Source of the DNA: Eimeria necatrix
Lineage: Eukaryota; Apicomplexa; Conoidasida; Eucoccidiorida; Eimeriidae
NCBI RefSeq assembly: GCF_000499385.1
Contig: NW_013654545.1
Span: 10,001 to 22,500 of the forward strand
DNA length: 12,500 bases
Reading direction: 5' to 3'
Shown here: positions 1 through 8,160 of the stretch, in pieces
Layout of the letters: each line of letters opens with the position of its first letter
Numbering within the stretch: the first letter of the stretch is position 1
The notes under the pieces: model-generated
Told to the model about the DNA's origin: nothing
Databases searched by the model: none
The model's input: only the letters and a program-made list of their open reading frames with translations
Translations under genes and position numbers: made by a program

Positions 1-48
1 GGGTTTAGGGTTTAGGGTTTAGGGTTTAGGGTTTAGGGTTTGGGGTTT
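1..48 (+). repeat. Telomere-like TTTAGGG array 1
   Basis: Five to six tandem TTTAGGG units are visible, ending in a degenerate GGGGTTTG. The G-rich strand reads left to right. A true chromosome left end would read CCCTAAA on this strand, so this is an interstitial array or a contig edge and not a telomere in the proper orientation. It lies just upstream of a possible splice acceptor (TTTGTGTGCAG) of the first gene and may be in one of its introns. Confidence 0.9.
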
Positions 49-49
49 G

Positions 50-245
50 TGTGCAGCTTCCGCCGGCGATTTGGGGTGCCTCTGCAGCTCGCTGCTTGCT
101 GCTGCTTTTCTGTCGCCCCTTGTTGAAGACCCTTACAAGCGCGTGCTGCTGCTGCAGCAGCACCAGCAGCAGCTGGAGCTGCTGCAGCAGCAGCTCGCTG
201 CTGCTGCTGGCGTGAGCTGCCCTTCCACGTTGCTTCTCCCGCCGC

Positions 246-294
<49 letters not shown>

Positions 295-352
295 GCTGGC
301 CGTGAGAAAGTTGCTGCAGCGACTGCGTCTGTGCGCCGCAGCCAACGCCAAC

Positions 353-397
<45 letters not shown>

Positions 398-676
398 GCC
401 AGCAACCCGTCAGCTGCCGCCTTGTCCCTTCCCTTTGCCTGCTGATGTGGGGCCGCTAGCAGCAACACCAGCAGCAGAGTTGTGTGTGAGAGTTGGAGTG
501 TCTGTACACCAGGCTTTGTCGCTGCTGCTGAGCAGCAGCAGCAGCAGCAGCAGCGCAGCAGCAGCAGCAGCAGCAGCAGTCGCTGGCGCTTCGGGGTTCT
601 CGCCCCAGACCCTGGCACAGGTGGCAGCGCTGCAGCAGCAGCTGCTGCAGGAGCCAAAGCCCTTCCTCTCTGTTTT

Positions 677-730
<54 letters not shown>

Positions 731-865
731 GACAGAACTGCGGCGCTGCTTCTTGTGGGCAGCAGACGCCAGCAGCTGCTGCGCTGCTCTCGTGGGCCTT
801 CGCTGCAACGCAGCAGAGCTGCAGCAGATCGTGCCGCTGCAGCAGCAAGAACCGATTTGGGTAAT

Positions 866-917
<52 letters not shown>

Positions 918-1030
918 CGTCGAGGGGAGTTGCGCTGCAGCAGCTGCAGCAGAAGCAGCACACTTCTGCTGCAGCAGCTGCAGCAGAAGCGTCCCGCTCC
1001 CCCCTCAGCACGCTAGGGTTTAGGGTTTAG
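50..1030 (+). CDS. 3' part of an unrecognised multi-exon gene, Ala/Ser/Gln-rich
   Basis: Several plus-strand coding pieces can be seen, without a credible ATG at the left, so the gene probably starts outside the window. One piece ending at 211 includes VEDPYKRVLLLQQHQQQ and stops at a GTGAGC donor in phase 0. A second starts at 320 after TTGCTGCAG, also phase 0, and begins RLRLCAAANANNE. A third, in frame with an ATG at 396, includes GFSPQTLAQVAALQQQLLQE and, after a Ser run, KTELRRCFLWAAD, and ends EPIW at 860 before GTAATT. The final exon starts at 941 or 974, both after CTGCAG and both phase 0. It ends in TAG at 1014-1016 or 1028-1030, and both stops lie in the TTTAGGG array. How the second and third pieces join is unresolved, because another frame (CESWSVCTPGFVAAA) is also open. 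The CTG runs at about 243-292 and 868-916 would fall in introns. No domain is recognised. Confidence 0.4.
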
Positions 1031-1060
1031 GGTTTAGGGTTTAGGGTTTCCTCTAGGGTT
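1014..1060 (+). repeat. Telomere-like TTTAGGG array 2
   Basis: About five TTTAGGG units, then a broken unit after CCTC. The first TAG of the array serves as an in-frame stop (CGC TAG) for the gene on its left. The reading frame beside it also stops inside the array. Confidence 0.92.
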
Positions 1061-1132
1061 TGCTGCTGCGCTGCAGCACTCTCTAGCGCGCCAAATTGTT
1101 CTGCTGCGGCCCGACTCTCCTGATGACTTCTT

Positions 1133-1264
1133 GGGGGGCCCCCCGGGGGCCCCCCGGGGGCCCCCCGGGGCCTTTGGGGGCCCCCAGGGGGGCCCCCAGG
1201 GGGGCCCCCTGGGGGGCCCCCTGGGGGCCCCCCTGGGGGCCCCCCTGGGGGCCCCCCCTGGGGC
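1133..1264. repeat. GGGGGCCCCC palindromic tract 1
   Basis: About 130 bp of alternating G-runs and C-runs with occasional A or T between units (AGG, CTG, TTT). Each GGGGGCCCCC unit is its own reverse complement, so the tract can fold on either strand. It is free of stops in several frames and gives Gly-Pro-Ala peptides, which I regard as an artefact. Its left edge, TCTTGGGGGGCCCCC (1129-1143), is shared exactly with tract 4 at 5189-5203. Confidence 0.9.
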
Positions 1265-1382
1265 TGATGAAAGTGTGGGGTTGTGGCTGCGGGCTGTACG
1301 GACAGTTTTGCTGCTGTCGCAGAGACACCCCAGTGTTGCTGCTGCACTGGGGCGGGCTGTCAGGGAGTGGAAGAGGGTGAGT

Positions 1383-1452
<70 letters not shown>

Positions 1453-1565
1453 GATTCTGCTGCTGCTGTTGGGGGTCCAGGCGGTCCTGCTGGCTGTGGG
1501 CGTTGGCGCTGCTGCTGCTGCAGCGACACGTGCTGCGCTCCAGTAGCCGTGCTCGCGCTGCTTCA

Positions 1566-1614
<49 letters not shown>

Positions 1615-1739
1615 AGAGAAGCAAACGGTCGGCCTTCCTCTGCGGGTCTCCTGGGGTTTCCTTTGAGTGTTTGTGGTCTGCCGAAGACGATTTGCTGCTG
1701 AGGGCTTTTGGGCTGCTGCTGCGGGCCGTAGACCCCTGA
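1265..1739 (+). CDS. Weak candidate: two-exon unrecognised gene or gene fragment
   Basis: The segment up to 1376 reads ADESVGLWLRAVRTVLLL, then SQRHPSVAAALGRAVREWKR, and ends at a strong GTGAGT donor at 1377 in phase 0. After a (CTG) intron of about 147 nt, a CTGCTGCAG acceptor at 1521-1523 opens a frame in the same phase, from 1524 to a TGA at 1737-1739. This second piece includes RHVLRSSSRARAASR and SPGVSFECLWSAEDD. The pieces are split by a CTG run read as Leu, which is unusual in coding HAARs and may itself be intron. The 5' start is not visible and would lie in or before the GGGGGCCCCC tract. The minus strand is also open here, with Ser- and Gln-rich frames, so the strand is not settled. 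A TTTAGGG array begins 11 nt after the stop. Confidence 0.3.
1384..1451. repeat. (CTG)n run, about 22 units
   Basis: The longest uninterrupted trinucleotide run in the window. It starts directly after a GTGAGTTT donor-like sequence, so it is probably intronic on the plus strand. Confidence 0.9.
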
Positions 1740-1749
1740 GGCCCACGAC

Positions 1750-1790
1750 TAGGGTTTAGGGTTTAGGGTTTAGGGTTTAGGGTTTAGGGG
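1750..1790 (+). repeat. Telomere-like TTTAGGG array 3
   Basis: Five to six units, ending TTTAGGGGGG. It lies 11 nt behind the TGA of the preceding gene candidate and 27 nt before GGGGGCCCCC tract 2. Confidence 0.92.
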
Positions 1791-1816
1791 GGAAGGGGTC
1801 TACAGCTGCGGCCTCA

Positions 1817-2150
1817 TTCCCCCTGGGGGCCCCCAAACAGCCCAGAGGCCCTAGGGGCCCCTTGGGGGCCCCCCATTAGCTGGAGGCCCCCCTAGACTGG
1901 GGCCCCCCCTTCCAGTTGGGGGCCCTGGGGGCCCCTAAAGGTCCTTTTGCTGGAGGGGCCCCCAGGGGCCCTCCTGGGGGCCCCCGGGGGCCCTTTTGGG
2001 GGCCCCCAGAAAGGCCTGAGAAGCTCGGGGGGCCCCCCGGGGCCCCCCAGCAGCTGAGAAGCTTAAGAAGGCTGCGTTTGCTGCTTAGCGGGGCCCCCAG
2101 GGGCCCCCGGGGGCCCCCCGGGGGCCCCCTGGGGGCCCCTGGGGCCCCCG
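1817..2150. repeat. GGGGGCCCCC palindromic tract 2
   Basis: About 330 bp, the longest tract of this kind. G/C decamers are broken by short spacers such as AAACAG, TTAGCTGGAGG and a 40-bp AAGCTTAAGAAGG-containing stretch near 2050-2090. The 17-mer GGGGGCCCCCAAACAGC at 1825-1841 recurs exactly at 5919-5935. No coding gene is supported: peptides from both strands are Gly/Pro/Ala-rich and depend only on the repeat. Confidence 0.9.
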
Positions 2151-2263
2151 TGGACTTGCATATTTTTGCTTTTTCTTCGTTTTTTCGACAGCTGTTTGCA
2201 TATTTTGTCAATTTAAAACAATTCCACAAGCAATTATTAAATCTTTTCCCTTTTTAGCTACTT
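2151..2263. other. AT-rich island between two G/C tracts
   Basis: About 110 bp of T-rich and A-rich sequence separating tracts 2 and 3. TTGCATATTTT occurs twice, at 2156-2166 and 2196-2206, 40 bp apart. Two pyrimidine-rich stretches ending in AG (TTTTTTCGACAG and CCCTTTTTAG) resemble plus-strand splice acceptors, but no coding sequence can be tied to them. Confidence 0.5.
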
Positions 2264-2322
2264 TGGGGGCCCCCGGGGGGCCCCTGGGGGCCCCCGGGGG
2301 CCCCCGGGGGCCCCCAGGGGCC
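2264..2322. repeat. GGGGGCCCCC palindromic tract 3
   Basis: Six almost perfect GGGGGCCCCC units in tandem, some joined by T or A. This is the cleanest example of the repeat in the window. Confidence 0.9.
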
Positions 2323-2545
2323 GCCTGCGGCTGTCGGCTGCGAGGCCTTGGTGGCTGCGGTGAGGTGTCTGTACACCTGGAGAGCTGCACAGTTTGGACT
2401 GGCTGGAAGTTTAGTTTTATTTTATTTTTATTTTTATTTTTATTTTTATTTTTAATTTAATAATGAGATTTAATTCTTTGTTTCAAACGGAAGACCCGCA
2501 GAAGGCTCAAGCCTAGACAGCCGCAGCAGAGGCCCCCGATGCATC
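2323..2545. other. Intergenic region with (TTTTTA)n repeat upstream of the next gene
   Basis: This stretch holds no supported gene. A (TTTTTA) hexamer repeat of about six units occupies roughly 2412-2453 and is followed by TTAATTTAATAATGAG. It lies in the upstream region of the gene starting at 2666 and could include its promoter. I cannot identify a specific promoter motif. Confidence 0.5.
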
Positions 2546-2553
2546 TAGCTGCA

Positions 2554-2591
<38 letters not shown>

Positions 2592-2620
2592 AGGGTGATC
2601 TGCATGCCGAAGCAACAGAA

Positions 2621-2662
<42 letters not shown>

Positions 2663-2665
2663 AGG

Positions 2666-2859
2666 ATGGCCCCCGAGTACTGCCTAGTGGCGCCTCCTGT
2701 AGTGACGCTCAGCAGCAGGCTGCTGCGGCTGCAGCAGCAGCTGCCGCAGCAGCAGCAGCAGCTGCTGCTGCAGCATTTGCTGCAGGGCCACGACAGCAGA
2801 CTTGTCGAGCTCTGCGACGGGCCGACCCCAGCAGCCACAACCCCAACCGGGAGAGATCT

Positions 2860-2916
<57 letters not shown>

Positions 2917-3010
2917 GCAGAGTCAATTCAGCAGCAGCAGCGGTTCCCAGCTGCTGCATCTTGTGGAGGAGGCGAGGGCGCTGCTGCAACGTGTTTCCCT
3001 TGATACAGCG

Positions 3011-3068
<58 letters not shown>

Positions 3069-3210
3069 GTAGCAGCATTCCTGAGAGTACACTCCACTTT
3101 GCAGCAGCAACAGCTGAAGCAGCAGCTGCTGCAGCAGCTGCTGCAGCAGCAGCTGCTGCTGCTACGGATGGAGAGAGACGTGCGCACCGCACAAGTGCAA
3201 AATCAGGTGA

Positions 3211-3248
<38 letters not shown>

Positions 3249-3462
3249 TTTTGCTGCTGCTGCTGCAGCAGGATGCTGCAGCAGCAGCTATACGCGATCT
3301 CATGGAAGGCCTGGAAAAGCAGCAGAGACAGCAGCAGAAGCAGCAGCAAGAGCTGCAGCAGCAGCAGCAGCAGCAAGAGCAGCTGCAGCAACGCCTAGCT
3401 GAGCAGCAAGTAACTGCGCGCTGCCAAGAGAGGTGAGGACTTTGAAGCAGCAGCAGCAACTC

Positions 3463-3505
<43 letters not shown>

Positions 3506-3624
3506 ATATATTTCTTTATTGTTGCTGCGCGGCATTACTTGAGTGCGAAGCAAACCAAAGAGGGTTTTGTTCATACTGCTGCTGCTGCTGCTCCCAGTGT
3601 TGCTGCTGCTGCTGCTGCTCCCAG

Positions 3625-3658
<34 letters not shown>

Positions 3659-3806
3659 GCTGCAGGCTTTTGAAGCAACAGGAGGAGCGGCTTCGCAGGC
3701 AGCAGCAAGACGTCGCGGCGCAGCAACGCCTGCTGCAGCAGCAGCAGCAGCAGCTGGAGCAGCGGGAACGGAGGCAAAAGGCCCTTGCTCTTGAGCTCGA
3801 GAAGGT

Positions 3807-3844
<38 letters not shown>

Positions 3845-4747
3845 GCAGCAGCAGCAGCAGCAGCAGCAGCAGCTCTCCGTGCGAGCCGACGCAGCAGCAG
3901 CAGACACGTCATCGGTTTCGCTGTGCAGCAGCAGATGCTGCTTCCACTCTCCATCTATGGCTGCTGCTGCTGCCGCTGCTGCTGTGCTGCTGCTGCTGCT
4001 GCTGTGCTGCTGCTGCTGCTGCTGTGCTGCTGCTGCTGCTACGACTTGCAGCTAAAGCGGCAGCAGAAGCAAAAGGAAGGCTCTTGGGCGCAAAGAGTGG
4101 AGACGCTGCAGCAAGAGCTGCGCCAGGCAGCAGCAGCAGCAGCAGCAGCACGACGAGCAGCAGCAGCAGCTGAGAGGTGAGCCTTCTGCTGCTACGGGGC
4201 TCTCTACCCCTTGCTGCAGCAGCAGCTGCTGCTGCTGCTACTTTGCGCGATGTGATTAGCTGCTGCTGCTGCTGCAGCAGCTGCTGCTGCTACTTTGCGC
4301 GATGTGATTAGCTGCTGCTGCTGCTGCACCTCGACACTGCTTCTGCTGCTGCACTTCTGCTGCTGCTGTTGCTGCTGCTGCTGTTTGAAGGGAAAACCTT
4401 CGCCTCAGAGACGCAATCGGCGGCACCACAAGAAGGACTGCAGCAGCAGCTGCTGCTGCTGCTGCTGCTGCAGCAAAGAGCAGCAGCAGCAGTTGCCTCC
4501 CCGGTAAAGCTCGAAGCACCAGTGACAGCAGCAGCAGCAGCAGCTTGAAATGCAGCAGCACCACCTGCAGCAGCAGCAGGCTCCAATGCAGCAGCAGCAG
4601 CAGCAGGCTCCAATGCAGCAGCAGCAGCAGGCTACACTACAGCAGCAGCAGGCTACACTGCAGCAGCAGCGGCAGCGTGGCTCCTCAGCAGCAAGCAAAG
4701 CAGTGCTGCTGCAGCAGCTACGCCCCACACTGCGCAGCAACAAGACC

Positions 4748-4780
<33 letters not shown>

Positions 4781-5117
4781 GCCACCAGCAGCAGCAGCAG
4801 CAGCGCCACCAGCAGCAAGACAAGCAGCTTCTTCCTATTCGGTGCCGCTGGAGCAGCAGAAGGGCTTGTTGCTGTGGCACAGCCAGCAGCAGCAGCAGCA
4901 GCAGCAGCAGCTGCTGCAGCTCTTGGCGAGCAGCAGCAGCGGCAGTGCAAGTACTAGCAGCAGCAGCAGCAGCAGCAAACCTTCTTCGGGCTCAGCAGCA
5001 GCAGCCGCTGCTGCAGTTCCTGCTGCTGCTGCTGCTGCTGGAGCGCCTCTCACCTGCTGCCGCGCTGCGTCTTCCGCGCCCTTTCGGCTGCAGCAAGACG
5101 CAGCAGCAGCAGCAACT

Positions 5118-5149
<32 letters not shown>

Positions 5150-5159
5150 TGGCATGTAG
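2666..5159 (+). CDS. Multi-exon coiled-coil protein of unknown function, about 535 aa
   Basis: ATG 2666 has a favourable context (A at -3, G at +4), and the frame is open upstream to a TAG at 2546. Exon 1 (2666 to about 2992; its donor GTTTCC is weak) contains MAPEYCLVAPPVVTLSSRLL and LLHLVEEARALLQR. Exon 2 is 3105-3206, after CACTTTGCAG and before GTGAGC, and reads LLLLRMERDVRTAQVQNQ at its end. Exon 3 is 3269-3432, before GTGAGG, with IRDLMEGLEKQQRQQQ. Exon 4 is 3666-3804, before GTAAGC, with KQQEERLRRQQQDVAAQQR. Exon 5 is 4052-4176, before GTGAGC, with WAQRVETLQQELRQ. The last exon is probably 4409-5159, after TTCGCCTCAG, with SYSVPLEQQKGLLLWHS and a TAG at 5157. Phases run 0, 0, 2, 0, 2 and agree at every junction; the total is 1608 nt, a whole number of codons. 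An alternative last exon, 4474-4507, ends KEQQQQLPPR. Heptad-like L/E/Q/R spacing suggests coiled coil. No known domain is seen, and introns as well as exons carry CAG/CTG runs. Confidence 0.55.
3591..3627. repeat. 27-bp imperfect tandem duplication in an intron
   Basis: CTCCCAGTGT occurs at 3591-3600 and again at 3618-3627, separated by CTG units. It lies inside the intron between exons 3 and 4 of the coiled-coil gene. Confidence 0.7.
4222..4325. repeat. 52-bp tandem duplication
   Basis: The non-repeat core TACTTTGCGCGATGTGATTA is found at 4239-4258 and again at 4291-4310, exactly 52 bp apart, with matching CAG/CTG flanks. It falls in the last proposed intron of the coiled-coil gene. Each copy carries an in-frame TAG (GATTAG), which argues against coding in that frame. 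Confidence 0.85.
4579..4660 (+). repeat. Short degenerate tandem repeat within CAG runs
   Basis: GGCTCCAATGCA starts at 4579 and 4606 (27-bp period), followed by GGCTACACT at 4630 and 4651 (21-bp period). The units are CAG runs with a fixed interruption. In one frame they read QAPMQQQ and QATLQQQ. In the frame linked to the preceding exon they read Ser-rich with RLQC and RLHC. Which frame is used is uncertain. Confidence 0.65.
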
Positions 5160-5192
5160 CTGCTGCTCCTTAGCAAGCCTAGATACCATCTT

Positions 5193-5333
5193 GGGGGGCC
5201 CCCAACAGCAAACCCGAGGGCCCCCAGGGAGTCTGCTGGGGGGCCCCCTGGGGGCCCCTCGGGGGGCCCCCAGGGGGCCCCCTAGGGGGGCCCCCAGGGG
5301 GCCCCCTAGGGGGCCCCCCGGGGGCCCCCAGGG
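5193..5333. repeat. GGGGGCCCCC palindromic tract 4
   Basis: About 140 bp between the stop of the coiled-coil gene (5159) and the convergent gene. The middle contains a higher-order repeat in which CCCCCAGGGGGCCCCCTAGG appears twice in succession. Its left edge, 5189-5203, is identical to the edge of tract 1. GGGGGCCCCCAACAGC near 5194 is one base shorter than the 17-mer found at 1825 and 5919. Confidence 0.9.
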
Positions 5334-5379
5334 ATTTGTACCAATAACTTTTTAAGTCGGCTGGACAGTAGAAGAAAGT

Positions 5380-5439
<60 letters not shown>

Positions 5440-5470
5440 TGCTGCAGGCGGCGTGTGTCCAGACATACCG
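5334..5470. other. Intergenic spacer with (CTG)n run
   Basis: A short mixed sequence (ATTTGTACCAATAACTTTTTAA) is followed by a (CTG) run of about 18 units at 5384-5437 and then TTTTGCTGCAGGCGG. No gene is supported. It separates two convergent genes, so it probably holds their 3' untranslated regions. Confidence 0.5.
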
Positions 5471-5509
5471 TAAACCCTAAACCCTAAACCCTAAACCCTA
5501 ATTTAGGGG
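5471..5509 (-). repeat. Telomere-like CCCTAAA array 4 with an inverted last unit
   Basis: Four CCCTAAA units read on the plus strand, then the direction flips at CCCTAATTTAGGGG, giving a small head-to-head junction. The TAA stop of the minus-strand gene (plus-strand TTA 5503-5505) lies at this junction. Confidence 0.9.
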
Positions 5510-5969
5510 ATCTGCAGCAGCAGCTGGTTGGTGGGAGGCAGCGAGACACACCTGAGCCTTCCGCAGCCAATCAAAAACAGCAGCAAAAAGCGAAGGCCCA
5601 AGCCGCAGGCCTTGAGGGGCTGCTGCTGCTGCTGCTGCTGCAGCTGCTGCAGCAGCAGCTCTTTGTGCTGCGTCCGCCGCAGCCGCTGCAGCAGCTCTGC
5701 TTCCCCTTGCTGCAGCCACAGGCACAGGGGCCCGATAGTGGGCAGCGACAGCAGCAGCAGCGGCTGCTGCTGCTGCTGCTGCAGCAGCAGCTGCTGCTGC
5801 TGCTGCTGCCCGGACAGGGGGGGGCACCGCAGCAAACCAAGGCCCTGCAGCAGCAGCAGCAAACCAGCAGCAGCAGCTTCCTTTTGCTGCTGCGCACATA
5901 ATACGCAGGGAACTCTGTGGGGGCCCCCAAACAGCAACTTGCTGCTGGGGCAGCAAAAGGCCGAGAGAG

Positions 5970-6013
<44 letters not shown>

Positions 6014-6466
6014 CTAAGCATTTCCAGCAGCAGCTCCTCTTGTTTCTTTTGCTGCTGCTGCCTCAGTTCATCGAAAGCTCTGCCGTTGTTGCTGCTGCTG
6101 CTGCTATTGCTGCTGCTGCTATTGCTGCTGCTGCTATTGCTGCTGCTGCTATTGCGGCTGCTGCTACTGCTGCTGCTGCTATTGCTGCTGCTGAGCGGCT
6201 CAGCGGCATTTGTTGAACCGCAGTCGCCGCCCTTCTGCTGCTGTTGCTGCTTCTGCTGCTGCTGCTGCTGCTGCTGCAGCTGCTGCAGCTGCTGCTGCTG
6301 CAGTTTCATCAGCCGCCAGAGGGCAAGTTCCTCTGCAAGGGAGAGCAGCCGCTTTGCTGCTGCCTGCACGTCCCTAAGCTGCTGCTGCGCTGCTCTTGCT
6401 GCTGCTGCTGCTGCTGCTGCTTCTGATGAACGGTCTGCTGCAGATGCTGCTGCTTCTGCTGAATGG

Positions 6467-6517
<51 letters not shown>

Positions 6518-7635
6518 CCTGTTCTTAATGCTGTCTGCTGCCTCTGTCGCTTACGGCCACAGGTTTGCGTGGCAGGTCCCGCAGCAGCTGCTGCTGCTGC
6601 GGCAGCAGCAGCAGCAGCTGCTGCTGCTGCTGCATTTGCTGCTATTTCTGCTGCCTCTGAAAGCGCAGCAGCAGCGGCCAAACGCCGCCGCCTCCACTGC
6701 AGCAAATAGCCTTTGAAAGCTGCCAGAAGCTGCTGCTGCTGCAGCAAGCCTTGCTGCTGCAGCGGCAGCAGCACGAAGCGAAAGAGCTGCAGCAGCTGCC
6801 GCGGCAGCGCAGCAGGCAGCAGCAGCAACCTTTTGCTGCTCTGCTTGAGAGCGGGAGTTTCTGCCTGCTTTCCTTTAATTGCTGCAGCTGCTGCTGCTGC
6901 TGCATCTGCTGCAGCGCCGCGCTGCTGCTGCTGCAGCAGCCGCTGCAGCAGCAGCAGCCAGTCGCAGGCAAAGACCACAACGTTTCCGTGCTGCAGCTGT
7001 GGGGTCGGCAGCAGCAGCAGCTGCGAGCGCAGCAGCAGCAGCTGCGCATACTGCTGAACCTCCGACTTGGTGCTGCTGCTGCTGCTGCTGCACTCAAGTG
7101 CTGCTGCTGCTGCTGCTGCTGCTCGGGACGTGAGCAGCAGCAGCCGCTTCCTTTTGCCCGTGCTTCCTGCTGCTGCTGCTGCCGCTGCTGCTTCAGTGCA
7201 AGTGCAGCAGCTGCTGCTGCACTCAGTGCTCGTTGCAGCAGCAAAGGCGTCTAGTTCTGCTGCCTCAGCAGCAGCAGCAGCAGCAGCAGCAGCGGCAGCA
7301 GCAGCAGAAACAGCGAAAAAGGGATGCCCAGCTGCTGCTGTTGGACTTGCTGCATCTCTCATCCACGGTGACTTGAAAGCTGCAGAGTCTGCTGCAGCAG
7401 CTGCTGCTGCTGCTGCTGCTGCTGCGTTTGCTGCCGCAGCATCTGCCAGAGACGGTGCTGCAGGAAAATGTGTGCGGCTGCTGCTGCTGTTACTGCTGCT
7501 GCTGCTGCTGCTGCTCCAACTAGTGCTGCTGCAGCTGGTGCTGCCGTCGCTGCTCTTGCTGTTGCTGCTGTTACTTCTGCTGCTGTTGCTGCTGCTGGGC
7601 CCTTCGACCTTCCCAGATTCCTGGTCCTGCTGTTC

Positions 7636-7677
<42 letters not shown>

Positions 7678-7876
7678 ACGGTGCAGCAGCGTTTGCTGCA
7701 GCCCGCAGCAGCAACAAGAAGTGCAGCAGCAGCAGTTGTCAGCGTTGAGCTGCTGCAGCAGCAGCACAGGGACACCAAAGAACTGCAGCAGCTGCGGCTC
7801 TACTGCTGCCCGAAGATGCAGCAGCCGCTTCAGCGGATGGCACAGCAGCAAGTCGTTCTGCTGCAGCAGCAACTGT

Positions 7877-7912
<36 letters not shown>

Positions 7913-8115
7913 GCTGGCGAAGGCTGCGGCTGCAGCAGAGAGTGCCGCTGTGGCCTTTCAGCTTCTTCCTGCTGCTGCTGCTGCTGCGGTTCTGTTGTTG
8001 ATTGTTCTGGCTGAGGTTGCTGCTGCTGCCGCTGCTGCTGCTGCTGTTGTCGCTGCTGCTGCTGCAGCGGTGGCGCCTGTTGCTGCTGCTGCAACGCAGC
8101 AGTCTGCTGCAGCAT
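5503..8115 (-). CDS. Unrecognised 870-aa low-complexity protein, Gln/Ala/Ser-rich
   Basis: One minus-strand frame stays open for 2.6 kb through all non-repeat spacers, from ATG at 8115 to TAA at 5503-5505. An in-frame TAA lies just upstream at 8128-8130. Most repeats here read Gln, Ala or Ser on this strand, which fits coding use; the plus strand would read mainly Leu or Cys and is broken by stops. The order is: an N-terminal Gln/Pro-rich part; a hydrophobic piece (LQFFGVPVLLLQQL); long Ser and Ala tracts; HGNVVVFACDWLLLLQRLL; LLQLFRFVLLPLQQQGLLQ; a helical LSLAEELALWRLMKLQQ; KKQEELLLEMLR; and a C-terminus ending TNQLLLQIP. Basic patches GKRKR, WRRRR and GRKRQRQ could be nuclear signals, which is inference. 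Cys runs near 7700-7740 follow FFG|GTGTCC and precede GGGCTGCAG on this strand, so a short intron is possible there. I recognise no family. Confidence 0.6.
5919..5935. repeat. Isolated GGGGGCCCCC unit inside a coding frame
   Basis: A 17-mer, GGGGGCCCCCAAACAGC, identical to 1825-1841 in tract 2, lies within the minus-strand gene and encodes part of LLFGGPHR. It shows that the unit with its AAACAGC edge exists alone as well as in tracts. Confidence 0.85.
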
Positions 8116-8160
8116 CCCTCTAATGAGTTATATAACTCAATTAATGCTCATACGGAGCAT

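Noticed and set aside
1..48. Chromosome-end telomere
   Set aside because: The strand polarity is wrong for a left end (it should read CCCTAAA), and the array has only about six units with coding sequence right behind it.
1034..1624. Minus-strand Ser-rich 196-codon open frame
   Set aside because: It depends on CTG runs and on tract 1. The opposite strand has a GTGAGT donor with an in-phase acceptor. The choice is not certain, so the plus-strand call is also kept weak.
1876..2257. Collagen-like Gly-Pro-Ala open frames on both strands
   Set aside because: They are produced by GGGGGCCCCC, which has no stop in several frames on both strands. Nothing outside the repeat supports translation.
4474..4507. 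Short last exon ending KEQQQQLPPR and TAA
   Set aside because: It fits the phase of the coiled-coil gene, but the exon 4409-5159 also fits and is longer, with more complex sequence and a better pyrimidine tract. It is kept only as an alternative.
5528..6709. Plus-strand 393-codon open frame, Cys/Leu/Ser-rich
   Set aside because: The runs here read as Cys and Leu, which Eimeria proteins rarely use, and the minus strand has a longer uninterrupted frame with Gln/Ala/Ser.
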